A stretch of DNA of 64,000 bases from NCBI GenBank assembly GCA_039028975.1, contig JBCCHB010000004.1, positions 1 to 64,000 on the forward strand. The letters run 5' to 3'. The position numbers were made by a program, and so were the translations under genes. Below the pieces are notes generated by a model. It had not been told where the DNA came from, did not search any database, and saw only the letters and a program-made list of their open reading frames with translations. Positions 1 to 8,524 of the stretch are shown one piece after another. The stretch is from JAHBNG01 sp039028975 (lineage in GTDB: Bacteria; Chloroflexota; Anaerolineae; Caldilineales; Caldilineaceae). The first letter of the stretch is position 1; each line of letters begins with the position of its first letter.

Positions 1-11
1 AGTCGACGGGT

Positions 12-60
12 CATTATGTAGCTCCTATTAGTTTCGCACCTTCTAGGTTTCTACATAATG
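12..60. repeat. 10-bp inverted repeat at window start
   Basis: CATTATGTAG (12-21) and CTACATAATG (51-60) are exact reverse complements with a 29-nt spacer. The right arm ends on the ATG of the first open frame. It could be an operator or the scar of an insertion. Only the symmetry is seen. Confidence 0.4.
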
Positions 61-564
61 CCCGTTACATTACTCCTCTTGCAACCGGTTGAACCTTTTT
101 TATTCCACTGCCAGAGGCAGTGGTTTACTTTTCATAATCAATCCACGCCAATCCGCGTTCTCATTACCGATGACCATGAGGTTGTACGAACTGGGTTACG
201 CGCCTTTATGCAGATAGAACCGGATATTGAGGTAGTCGGCGAAGCTTCCAATGGGCGCGAAGCTGTTGCGCTTGTAAATAGCCTCCAACCGGACATTGTT
301 CTGATGGATTTGGTCATGCCAGAGATGAGTGGAACCGAGGCGATTCGCGAGATTACCGAAAACGACCCAGGAAGTATTTTGGGAAATACCCCAAAGACGC
401 GCATCATTGCCGTTACCAGTTTTTCTGAAGAAGACAAAGTCTTTCCAGCTATCAAAGCCGGAGCCATGGGATATGTTCTAAAGGATACACCACCCCAGGC
501 CTTAATTCAGGCAATTCATCAAGTTCACTGCGGCGAGTCGTCCCTAGATCCAACCGCTGCCTGA
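58..564 (+). pseudogene. NarL/FixJ-type response regulator, receiver domain only (HTH lost)
   Basis: The frame encodes an almost complete receiver domain. It has the acidic pair in LITDDHE, the phospho-acceptor Asp in VLMDLVMPEMSG, the conserved Thr in AVTSF and the Lys in YVLKDT. It ends at a TGA straight after SLDPTAA. In NarL-family proteins this is where the linker (SLDPxxA) leads into the LuxR-type HTH, and no HTH is found downstream in any frame. The first 40 or so residues do not look like a receiver, and the domain proper begins near residue 30, so the true start is unclear (no good RBS or ATG there). It is most likely a gene remnant. A stand-alone receiver is possible but less likely given the linker ending. 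Confidence 0.6.
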
Positions 565-962
565 CCTTAGTTTTTAACCTTTTTGCACCTTTTTGTTCGA
601 TGTTTATCGCAGATTTTCACATCTGCTTTCTTTCACTTGGCCTTTCTTCGCTACAGCATTACCGAAAACTAAAGATTAGGAGATTGCGCAGATTCTTAAT
701 CTTTCTAATCTTTTCATCTTTGTTACTTAGAGGGCGGACCGCAATGATGGTCGCTGATGTCATTCGAGGCACATGAGGGTACCTGCTACTAGAAATCTTT
801 CTCTGGTCAGATGCCTAAGATTTCTTCTCATACTTCCCTTCGGCTCCGCTCAGGGCAGGCTCCGAAATGACAGATTGCGGTCTACTTGAGTATGAGTATG
901 CAGGATGTCGTTGATCTATATACAACCAAAGCGCCCAAACCCAATGGTAGTAAACCCCATCC
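565..962. other. Intergenic, no gene seen
   Basis: There is no convincing coding frame. Bases 755-783 (TGTCATTCGAGGCA then GAGGGTACCTG) resemble 39645-39672, and 838-872 is a GC-rich stretch of the interspersed-repeat type common in intergenic DNA. This suggests decayed repeats rather than a gene. Confidence 0.5.
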
Positions 963-1352
963 TCACACTCTGGCTAGCTCATTCGATACACTTGACGCAA
1001 GACTCAGAGCACGAGGTAAATCTTTCAGCTCATTCGATACACCAGCAATCCCCATCGCATCCAACAGCATATTGTGCCCTGTATTAAAGAGCGGGCTCAA
1101 CTCGTTGGAGACGCCACCAGCAACAAGCAGTTCGTCCAGCACCTCATCATCCAGCCCCCTCAACTCATTGGAGACACCGCTCGCAATACCTAGCAAAGAT
1201 TCATTTTGTGTTAAATGGCTGGCCGCCAGATTTAGCGATAGTGCAAGTAAGCAAAGGATAAACAGAGCGTGAATGAGAACATTGATCAATAGTCGGTTTG
1301 AATGGCGAAGGTTATCGTGAGTATAAGATGATACGAATTTGGTGCGATTCAT
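963..1352 (-). CDS. Small exported protein with four VSNEL repeats, unknown function
   Basis: The product is 129 residues from the ATG at 1352. That start was chosen because AGGAG lies 7 nt upstream, although the frame is open to 1430. Residues about 20-45 form one hydrophobic segment (LLINVLIHALFILCLLALSLNLAASH) that reads as a signal peptide or membrane anchor. The remainder carries VSNEL at residues 60, 81, 105 and 122, each in a context like A/G-G-V-S-N-E-L, spaced 21, 24 and 17 residues. The repeats are also visible in the DNA as degenerate 16-20-bp direct repeats. No family is recognised. The gene is transcribed away from the SARP genes. The overlapping frame on the other strand has no RBS and is repeat-derived. 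Existence as a gene is fairly likely, function unknown. Confidence 0.6.
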   Translation of the reverse strand: MNRTKFVSSYTHDNLRHSNRLLINVLIHALFILCLLALSLNLAASHLTQNESLLGIASGVSNELRGLDDEVLDELLVAGGVSNELSPLFNTGHNMLLDAMGIAGVSNELKDLPRALSLASSVSNELARV

Positions 1353-1704
1353 GAGTGGGCTCCTGACATCTTGGTGAATGATACCGTAGTGTATAATGAC
1401 GGATAGCGTTCTGTTTGGTGTTGATTTCATTCTATCGTGAAACTGTTAGAGAATCGCGGAATTTTCTTTGGTCTATCGTGAAAAATTCGCGGATTCGCTA
1501 ATTTTACGATTTAATGTTCATTATGGCCACGACTGAATTTGACTTCCATACACAATCAGTTCATGATCATAGGAATTTATCAATACAGGAATGAGTTGCA
1601 CATAGCTTGCAAATAACTTGTGCGTTTCCTTCGGGTATAGCCCTATCAGATGACCACGTTATTACATTCTCGTTCCTAAAATCCCCATTTGTGCTTTGGT
1701 ACCT
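1353..1704. promoter_or_regulatory. Divergent intergenic region upstream of the SARP array
   Basis: This spacer separates the VSNEL gene (minus) from the first SARP gene (plus) and must hold both promoters. A direct repeat TCTATCGTGAAA occurs at 1431-1442 and 1472-1483, each copy followed by a CGCGGA motif (41-bp period). This may be a regulator-binding array. No clear terminator or RNA gene is seen. Confidence 0.35.
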
Positions 1705-4700
1705 ATGACAGTACTCACCATCAACCTACTTGGCCCCTTTTCTGTTGTCTTAGAGGGGCAACCCGTCGATTCATTCTCCACCTTCAAAGTTCGCGCGTTA
1801 CTGGCCTATTTGGCCATTGAGGGCAACCGCCCACTGGATCGCTCCCACGTGGCCGGTTTTCTCTGGCCAGATGTGACCGAAGACTCTGCTAGAGGAAACT
1901 TACGCTTTTCTCTCTCCAATCTGCGCAAGGTAGTTAAAGATAAGGAAGCCAATCCACCCTTTCTGCTCACAGGGCGACGCTCAATCCAGCTCAATCCAGA
2001 TGCAGTGAAAGCGGAGCAGATCCACGTAGATATAATCGCCTTCCAGAGCCTCCATCGTCAAGCTTTGACTGAGCTACAGATCACGGCTGGACAGACTAAT
2101 ATAGCCACGGCCCTAGAGGCAATTTCTCTCTATCGTGGCCCTTTTCTCGATAAGTTTGGCGACATCGATAGCCCAGAATTTGATGATTGGGTACAGCTTC
2201 AGCGGGAGCTTCTCCACCGCCAAATGGCCGATCTACTCACCAAAATCTCCCAGCTGGTATTTGCCGATGGAGCATATGGGCAAGCCGTGGTCTATGCCCA
2301 AAAGCTGGTTGATCATGAACCGTGGAGCGAAGACGCCCACGTTCAGCTGATGAATGCCCTCTGGCATAATGGTCAGGGGGATATGGCCTTGCGCCAGTAT
2401 GAAAAGTGTTGCCAGATATTGGAAGCAGAGTTGGATGTGGAACCGGCCCCGGAGACCATAGCCCTCTACGAAGCGATTCGGGATAACCGAACCGATTTCC
2501 AGCAGGCGGTAGAGATACAGGTGCCAACCAGTCGCTCAGTAGAGCTGGGTACGACAACCGCTGCAACAAATAGCATCCATCCCAAAGAGCAACACAACAT
2601 CCCACCGCTACTCAAACCCTTCTTTGGTCGGGAAGATGAACTGGCACATATGACAGAGTTGTTGCTGCGCCCTAGCTGTCGCCAGTTGACACTTATTGGT
2701 CCAGGGGGCATGGGGAAGACTCAGCTCGCGATTGAGTACGCGCGGAGACAACTTGAGAATAAAGAGTCTTTAAGCAGCGACGTGGATGCAGAAGGAGAGG
2801 CAGAATGGCCTGATGGTGTTTGGTTTGTTTCACTTGTCAACACTCGGGAAAGTAACCAAATTCCGGTAACAATTGCGGATGCCCTGAACGTCGATCTGGC
2901 CCCTGATGAGCAGCCATTGGAAAGTATCTGCCGCATTCTTCGACGTCGAAAGTTGCTCTTAATCCTAGACAATTTTGAGCACCTACTGGATGGTGCGCTA
3001 CAGGTAAACCAAATATTGGAACAGGCACCCAACATCCAGATCTTGAGTACGAGCCGAACCCGACTCAATCTGAAGATGGAGACTGTACTGAATTTAAGTG
3101 GGTTGACTGTAGAAGGAGCTGATAGCTCGCATCAATCAGGCACAACTCTGGAGAGCGCTAGTGCCTTTTTTGTGGATTGTGCCTTGCGTAAAGATCCCGC
3201 ATTCAGCACAGACGGGGAGAAGCTGGTCCACATTCGGGGAATTTGTCAGCTAGTCGGTGGTATGCCCTTGGCCATTGAATTAGCGGCAGCCTGGACTCGA
3301 GTCCTTTCGCTGGATGAGATCGCTGAGAGTTTAGCCAAGAGCCTCTCGTTTCTCTCCACCTCTATGCCCGATCTGCCAGAACGCCATCGTAATGTACAGG
3401 CCTTGATCAAACAATCCTGGCAGCGCATGTCCCAACCAACTCAACAAATCTTTGCCCAGCTTTCCGTCTTTCGTCGCAGTTGGGATTGGCGGGCTATGCA
3501 GCAGATCACAAATGCCACGTTGGACGCCTTAACCGAGCTGATCGACAACAGTTTAGTCAGCAAAGATCAGACAGGCCGTTACCAAGTACACGGTCTATTG
3601 CGCCAGTTTGGCCAGGAGCAGCTTGAAGAAACACCGGAACTAAATGCCGAAACAGTCAAAAAGCATACGGCCTATTACATGGCCTTTCTGGAAAATCTTG
3701 CCCCAGATTTCAATGGCCCCAAACAGGCCAAAGCAGTGCAGACAGTGGATGTAGAGATCGAAAATGTACGTGCAGCATGGTATGCGGCTGCAATCACCCA
3801 AACCTGGTCTGACTTAGAGAAGGGTGCAGTAGGACTCTATCGTTACTTAGATACACTAGATAAGATCCATGATGGCGCAGAGCTATTTGGTATAGCATTA
3901 GAAAGTCTAGAAAAGGCGAAATTCAGTGAAAACGACCACGCACGCCTCACCATACGGCTCCTCAATAGCCATGCTTACTTCCTAACCATTCTATGTGAAT
4001 TTGACAAAGCAAAACGGTTGATTGAACGTAGCTTGGATCTCTGTGCTAATTTAAGCGCGAATATAAATGAACATTTAGCGCAAAATAATGCTAAAGAGAG
4101 CCATCCTGATGAGCTGTTCCAAGAGGGAAGAGCCCATCATCTTTTGGGCTCTCTGCTACGCTCAACCGCACCAGAGCAAGCTCGGGCTGAATATCAATCC
4201 GCCCTCGAGAGATGGCAAGGTCCTAACTCCATCCACAATCGTATCTTCTGTTTGCAAGATCTCTCAGATATGGAGCGGCAAGATCAGAATTTTGATGCGG
4301 CCATTGAGTATGCAGAGCAAGCCCTGCGCCTAGCCCGACAGCTCAATTCATCCCGCCATATCAGTATGAGTCTCGCAATTCTGGCCAACGTCTACCAGGA
4401 TATGGGGGCCTTTGACCAAGTCCGCCGGCGCAACCAAGAAGCCGTGAAGTTAGCCCGAGAGATTGGCAACCGTAAATTGGCCACCGAAATCCTTAACAAC
4501 ATGGCGATTACGGAACATTATACAGGCGATATCCAGGCTAGCTACGCCATGTTTCAGGAAGCCCTCTCAATTCATCGTTCCTTGGGTGGCGGCACTCGAT
4601 CCGAGTTAATGGCGGCAGGAAATGTTGCCCGCACAGCCATTAAGTTAGAAAAGTATCAAGAGGCTGAATCCCTCTTCCGTGAGACGGCCCAAGAGTGGCA

Positions 4701-5115
4701 GCGGGCAGGTGATCCATTACGTCAGGCACGGAATCTTCAAGGACTAGTGTCAACGCTCATGCACAGTGATCAAGTTGGCCAGGCGCGAGCGGAGCTCAAT
4801 CAACTATTAACGAATCATTACAGTGTCTTAAATCGAGAAGTTTTAGGAATGGTTCTTAGTACAAGTGCTGAAGTGCTGGCGGCAGAAGGAGATTTGGCAA
4901 TCTCAATCTTGGTAGATGCTTACCTCTATGCCCACTTTGCTAGAACGTCAACAGCGGTTAAAGAGAGTGAGCAACGACGAGAAGCCCTGACCGAGCGCGG
5001 CGAGTCGGCACTCCTGGCAGAGGTGGATAGCAGGGTGCAATCATTGAGTGAGGATGAGATAATTGGACTCATATTGGAGCCTAGCGACGCGAATTTAGGG
5101 ACAATGGGATCCTAA
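1705..5115 (+). CDS. SARP/AfsR-type regulator: OmpR-like wHTH + BTAD + STAND ATPase + TPR (copy 1)
   Basis: This is a 1136-residue cytoplasmic transcriptional regulator. The start is set at ATG 1705 (MTVLTINLLGPF) because the paralogues begin the same way; an in-frame TTG lies 3 codons upstream. Order of parts: winged-helix DNA-binding region (about 1-95), bacterial transcriptional activation domain (about 96-260), linker with HNIPPLLKPFFGR, then an NB-ARC-like STAND ATPase. The ATPase has P-loop GPGGMGKT at 332-339, Walker B LLLILDNFEH with Asp 422, a TSR motif and GMPLAIELAA near 519. A long TPR-like helical repeat region runs from about 660 to the end. STAND regulators of this layout are known to switch on target genes after a signal releases nucleotide-dependent inhibition; the signal here is unknown. 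It is the first of three tandem paralogues, 4 nt before the next start. Confidence 0.9.
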   Translation: MTVLTINLLGPFSVVLEGQPVDSFSTFKVRALLAYLAIEGNRPLDRSHVAGFLWPDVTEDSARGNLRFSLSNLRKVVKDKEANPPFLLTGRRSIQLNPDAVKAEQIHVDIIAFQSLHRQALTELQITAGQTNIATALEAISLYRGPFLDKFGDIDSPEFDDWVQLQRELLHRQMADLLTKISQLVFADGAYGQAVVYAQKLVDHEPWSEDAHVQLMNALWHNGQGDMALRQYEKCCQILEAELDVEPAPETIALYEAIRDNRTDFQQAVEIQVPTSRSVELGTTTAATNSIHPKEQHNIPPLLKPFFGREDELAHMTELLLRPSCRQLTLIGPGGMGKTQLAIEYARRQLENKESLSSDVDAEGEAEWPDGVWFVSLVNTRESNQIPVTIADALNVDLAPDEQPLESICRILRRRKLLLILDNFEHLLDGALQVNQILEQAPNIQILSTSRTRLNLKMETVLNLSGLTVEGADSSHQSGTTLESASAFFVDCALRKDPAFSTDGEKLVHIRGICQLVGGMPLAIELAAAWTRVLSLDEIAESLAKSLSFLSTSMPDLPERHRNVQALIKQSWQRMSQPTQQIFAQLSVFRRSWDWRAMQQITNATLDALTELIDNSLVSKDQTGRYQVHGLLRQFGQEQLEETPELNAETVKKHTAYYMAFLENLAPDFNGPKQAKAVQTVDVEIENVRAAWYAAAITQTWSDLEKGAVGLYRYLDTLDKIHDGAELFGIALESLEKAKFSENDHARLTIRLLNSHAYFLTILCEFDKAKRLIERSLDLCANLSANINEHLAQNNAKESHPDELFQEGRAHHLLGSLLRSTAPEQARAEYQSALERWQGPNSIHNRIFCLQDLSDMERQDQNFDAAIEYAEQALRLARQLNSSRHISMSLAILANVYQDMGAFDQVRRRNQEAVKLAREIGNRKLATEILNNMAITEHYTGDIQASYAMFQEALSIHRSLGGGTRSELMAAGNVARTAIKLEKYQEAESLFRETAQEWQRAGDPLRQARNLQGLVSTLMHSDQVGQARAELNQLLTNHYSVLNREVLGMVLSTSAEVLAAEGDLAISILVDAYLYAHFARTSTAVKESEQRREALTERGESALLAEVDSRVQSLSEDEIIGLILEPSDANLGTMGS

Positions 5116-5119
5116 ATTG

Positions 5120-8100
5120 ATGAACACCCTCTCCATTGACCTCTTAGGCCCCCTCTCTGTTACCCTTAATAACCAACCTATTGACACCTTCTCCACTACC
5201 AAAGTACGTGGACTTCTGGCTTACTTAGCCGTTGAAGGTCTTCGACCGTTGGACCGCTCTCACCTGGCTGGGCTCCTTTGGCCTGATATAGCCGAAGAGT
5301 CTGCCCGTGGCAACTTGCGTCATGGGCTGGCCAATTTGCGCAAGGCAATCGGAGACCGCAATGCCGATCCATCGTACCTGCTCGTGAATCGTCGTACCAT
5401 CCAACTGAATTCTGCTGCCTTAGACGTGGGGTCTATGGAAATTGACGTTTTCCGATTTCAAGAGGGATATACCCACTCACAGGAGAACATAAGGGCTGCT
5501 CAGGAGGCCATTGATCTGTACCGGGGCCCCTTTTTGGAAACGTTCGGCAAAGTAGACAGCTCAGCATTTGAATTGTGGATAGAGCGCCAAAGGGAGATCG
5601 ACCACCGACATATGGTCGATCTATTGACGCTGGTTACCCAACACATGTTTAACGAAAAGGCCTTTGAGCAAGCTGTGGCCTATGCTCAGAAGCTTGTTGA
5701 CCACGAGCCGTCTACCGAAGAAAGTCACGTCCATTTGATGAAGGCCCTTTGGCACAATGGCCAGGGAAGTACAGCCATGCGCCAGTTTGATCAGTGCCGA
5801 ACCATCCTGCGTGAAGAGCTAGGTGCAGAGCCCTCACCCAGTACCGTAGCCTTGTACCAAGCGATTCGGGACAATCGGAGTGAATTTGGGTCAGAGATGT
5901 TCACTCCAACAGTCAGTCAGGTTGCAAGGCCAAAGATGGATGAGAGGGGTAAGAAGGAGGGTGAGCATGAGGATGAACACAAAAGGAAAACATCGACCCA
6001 CAACATCCCACCTCTGCTTAAACCCTTCTTTGGCAGAAAGCAGGAGTTGGCCGAAATTGAGCAGATGTTTGCTCGCCCAAACTGCCGTCAAGTGACAATT
6101 ATAGGTCCGGGTGGCATGGGCAAAACCCAGCTAGCGACCGAATATGCACGGCGACAGATAGGTGCTTATGTCGATGGCGTCTGGTTTGTCTCGCTTGCCA
6201 ACATTGTCCATGGGGAGCGGATACCCGATGCAATTGTCGAGGCCTTGGGCATCGTCATGGTGATGGAACAAGACTCACACGAACGGGTAATGAGCTTTTT
6301 GCGCAATCGTACCCTGCTGCTGGTGCTAGACAACTTTGAACATATTGTCGATCATGGCCCCTTTGTTGCCGAGTTACTACAGAATGCTCCTTCGATTACC
6401 GTGTTGGCGACCAGTCGTGAGCGGCTAAATTTGCAGATGGAAACTCTTCTGCCCCTAAACGGTCTAGATCTACCTCAAGAGGAGCCAACCGCAAAACCCT
6501 CAATGCTTGTATTGATTTCCTTACCGGCATCCACAGAAAAAAATTCAGCGGAATCCACCGCTGGGGGTACCGAAAGTAGTGGGAATGCAAGCTGTAGTGG
6601 GCTGCTACAAAGCAGTGCAATCTCTCTCTTTGTAGATTGTGCCCAGCGTGCCAGTGGAATCTTCCAGTTGACAGATGAGAATCAAGCGGATGTCGTTCAC
6701 ATTTGCCGCTTGACCGATGGAATGCCTTTAGGCATTGAGCTGGCCGCAGTCTGGACTCGAGTTCTCTCTTGCCACGAAATCTACGACAGGCTGCTAGAGA
6801 ACATGACCTTGCTGAGCACGTCCATGCCAGATATACCTGAACGCCATCGCTCGATTCAGTCACTCATTCAACAGTCTTGGCAAGGGCTTGCTCCGCCAGC
6901 CCAGCAAGCCCTTGCCCAGGTCTCAGTCTTTCGCGGGGGCTGGGCGTGGCAAGCGATGCAGGCGATAACGGGTACCTCCTTACATACGCTGATGGATCTA
7001 ATTGACCACAGCCTGATCCAGTTGGACGCCACTGGTCGTTATCAGATTCATGGCCTAGTCCGCCAATTTGCTCAAGGCCAGCTTGAGGCAAATGCTGAAC
7101 TAAGCGCAATGACTACACGCAAACACATTGGATACTACATGGGATTGCTGAACAAACTTGCATCCGATCTAAACGGCCCTGAACAAGTCCGCGCTGTTCA
7201 CATTATCGATGCAGATATGAGTAATGTGCGGGTTGCTTGGCACGAGGCCATTGATCTTCATTTATGGGTCGAACTTGGACAAGGAATCGATGGCCTATAT
7301 CACTATCTTGCGACATTGGCTAAAAGCCGGGATTGTGTGGAATTGATTGGCACGGCGCTGAGCCATATGGAGACAACTGAGAGTACAGAAGATGAGCTAT
7401 ACGTCCAGCTTCTCAACTATCAATCTTATGCGTTGATGTATATGACTGAATATGGCCAAGCTCAGGCACTCCTTGAGCGCTCCCTAATTATCTGTGGCAA
7501 GGTAGATGATTCATCTACGGCAAAACGACAACAGATCTATGAACAAGCTCGACTTCTATTGGTCTTGCTACACCGCTGGGTCGAACCGCATCAAGTACAG
7601 CCCATGTATGAGGCACTGCAACACCTTCCTCAATTTCCAGAGAATACAACAATTCGAATCGCTTGCCTCCACGGCCTCTCTTACATTGAACGACTAAATG
7701 AAAATTTTGAGACCGCAATGGACTACGCTAAGGCTGCTTTAGAGGCGGCAAGAAGACTCGATTCTCCCCGACATATTAGCACAAGCCTTATGTTTCTCGG
7801 TAGCGTTTACCAATATATGGGACGGTTGGATAAAGTGAGGCCGTTAGGTGAGGAAGCACTTGCACTGGCTCACCAGATTGGCAATCAGAAGCTTGCCGCC
7901 GAAATCTTGGGCAACATGGCGGTACTGGAACGGTATCGTGGCAATTTGGAAGAAAGCTACGCCATGTTCCAAGAGGTCTTAATCACCATGCGTTCGGTGG
8001 CTGGCGGCACAACCGCAGTGCTGAGGACGACGGGTAACGTTGCGCGGACTGCCTTACAACTGGGTAAGTACCATGTGGCTAACCCTCTGTTTGCTGAGGT

Positions 8101-8512
8101 CGCTGCTGACTGGGAGCGACTCGGTGACGCAAGCGGTCGAGCGCGTAATCTGCAAGGTTTCATTTTAACCTTGCTCCGTAGTGGCGAGGAAGTGCAAGCG
8201 CACAGGGAAATGGATAGTCTGCTAAAGAGCTATCAAGACAGCTTGTGGAGCCGTGAAGTCATGGGACTTGTATTGGATATGTGCGTAGAGGTTTTAACAA
8301 GCGAAGGAAACATTGAGCTAGCTGCCCTGGTTGATGCTAACCTCTACGCTAACTATTCCAAAAGCTCCCCGCCTGTCAGGCAATCTACACAGAGGCGTCA
8401 AGCCCTCGCAGAACGTGGCGAGTCGGCTTTGTTGGCAAAGGTAGATGCTCAGGCCGCATCAATGAGCGAAGAGGAGCTTGTACAGTTAATTTTGAGTGAA
8501 ATCAACTCGTAG
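5120..8512 (+). CDS. SARP/AfsR-type regulator: wHTH + BTAD + STAND ATPase + TPR (copy 2)
   Basis: The product is 1130 residues. The ATG at 5120 lies 4 nt after the stop of copy 1, so the genes are very probably cotranscribed. The domain order matches copy 1: winged helix, BTAD, HNIPPLLKPFFGRK linker, STAND ATPase with P-loop GPGGMGKT at 329-336 and Walker B Asp 404 (LLLVLDNFEH), GMPLGIELAA, then TPR-like repeats. Two insertions distinguish it: a charged stretch before the ATPase (KKEGEHEDEHKRK) and a Ser/Gly-rich segment after the TSR motif (about residues 455-495). Duplication followed by divergence is evident. The ligand-sensing C-terminal part is less conserved than the DNA-binding part, as expected if the three proteins respond to different signals at related promoters (inference). 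Confidence 0.9.
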   Translation: MNTLSIDLLGPLSVTLNNQPIDTFSTTKVRGLLAYLAVEGLRPLDRSHLAGLLWPDIAEESARGNLRHGLANLRKAIGDRNADPSYLLVNRRTIQLNSAALDVGSMEIDVFRFQEGYTHSQENIRAAQEAIDLYRGPFLETFGKVDSSAFELWIERQREIDHRHMVDLLTLVTQHMFNEKAFEQAVAYAQKLVDHEPSTEESHVHLMKALWHNGQGSTAMRQFDQCRTILREELGAEPSPSTVALYQAIRDNRSEFGSEMFTPTVSQVARPKMDERGKKEGEHEDEHKRKTSTHNIPPLLKPFFGRKQELAEIEQMFARPNCRQVTIIGPGGMGKTQLATEYARRQIGAYVDGVWFVSLANIVHGERIPDAIVEALGIVMVMEQDSHERVMSFLRNRTLLLVLDNFEHIVDHGPFVAELLQNAPSITVLATSRERLNLQMETLLPLNGLDLPQEEPTAKPSMLVLISLPASTEKNSAESTAGGTESSGNASCSGLLQSSAISLFVDCAQRASGIFQLTDENQADVVHICRLTDGMPLGIELAAVWTRVLSCHEIYDRLLENMTLLSTSMPDIPERHRSIQSLIQQSWQGLAPPAQQALAQVSVFRGGWAWQAMQAITGTSLHTLMDLIDHSLIQLDATGRYQIHGLVRQFAQGQLEANAELSAMTTRKHIGYYMGLLNKLASDLNGPEQVRAVHIIDADMSNVRVAWHEAIDLHLWVELGQGIDGLYHYLATLAKSRDCVELIGTALSHMETTESTEDELYVQLLNYQSYALMYMTEYGQAQALLERSLIICGKVDDSSTAKRQQIYEQARLLLVLLHRWVEPHQVQPMYEALQHLPQFPENTTIRIACLHGLSYIERLNENFETAMDYAKAALEAARRLDSPRHISTSLMFLGSVYQYMGRLDKVRPLGEEALALAHQIGNQKLAAEILGNMAVLERYRGNLEESYAMFQEVLITMRSVAGGTTAVLRTTGNVARTALQLGKYHVANPLFAEVAADWERLGDASGRARNLQGFILTLLRSGEEVQAHREMDSLLKSYQDSLWSREVMGLVLDMCVEVLTSEGNIELAALVDANLYANYSKSSPPVRQSTQRRQALAERGESALLAKVDAQAASMSEEELVQLILSEINS

Positions 8513-8524
8513 ATTGTAATTCTA

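Noticed and set aside
866..890. TTGCGGTCTACT shared with 12504-12515
   Set aside because: A 12-bp match with no further extension; not enough for a repeat family.
886..1272. Plus-strand Ser/Pro-rich frame opposite the VSNEL gene
   Set aside because: No ribosome site and low-complexity composition; it mirrors the repeat DNA of the minus-strand gene, which has a good AGGAG.
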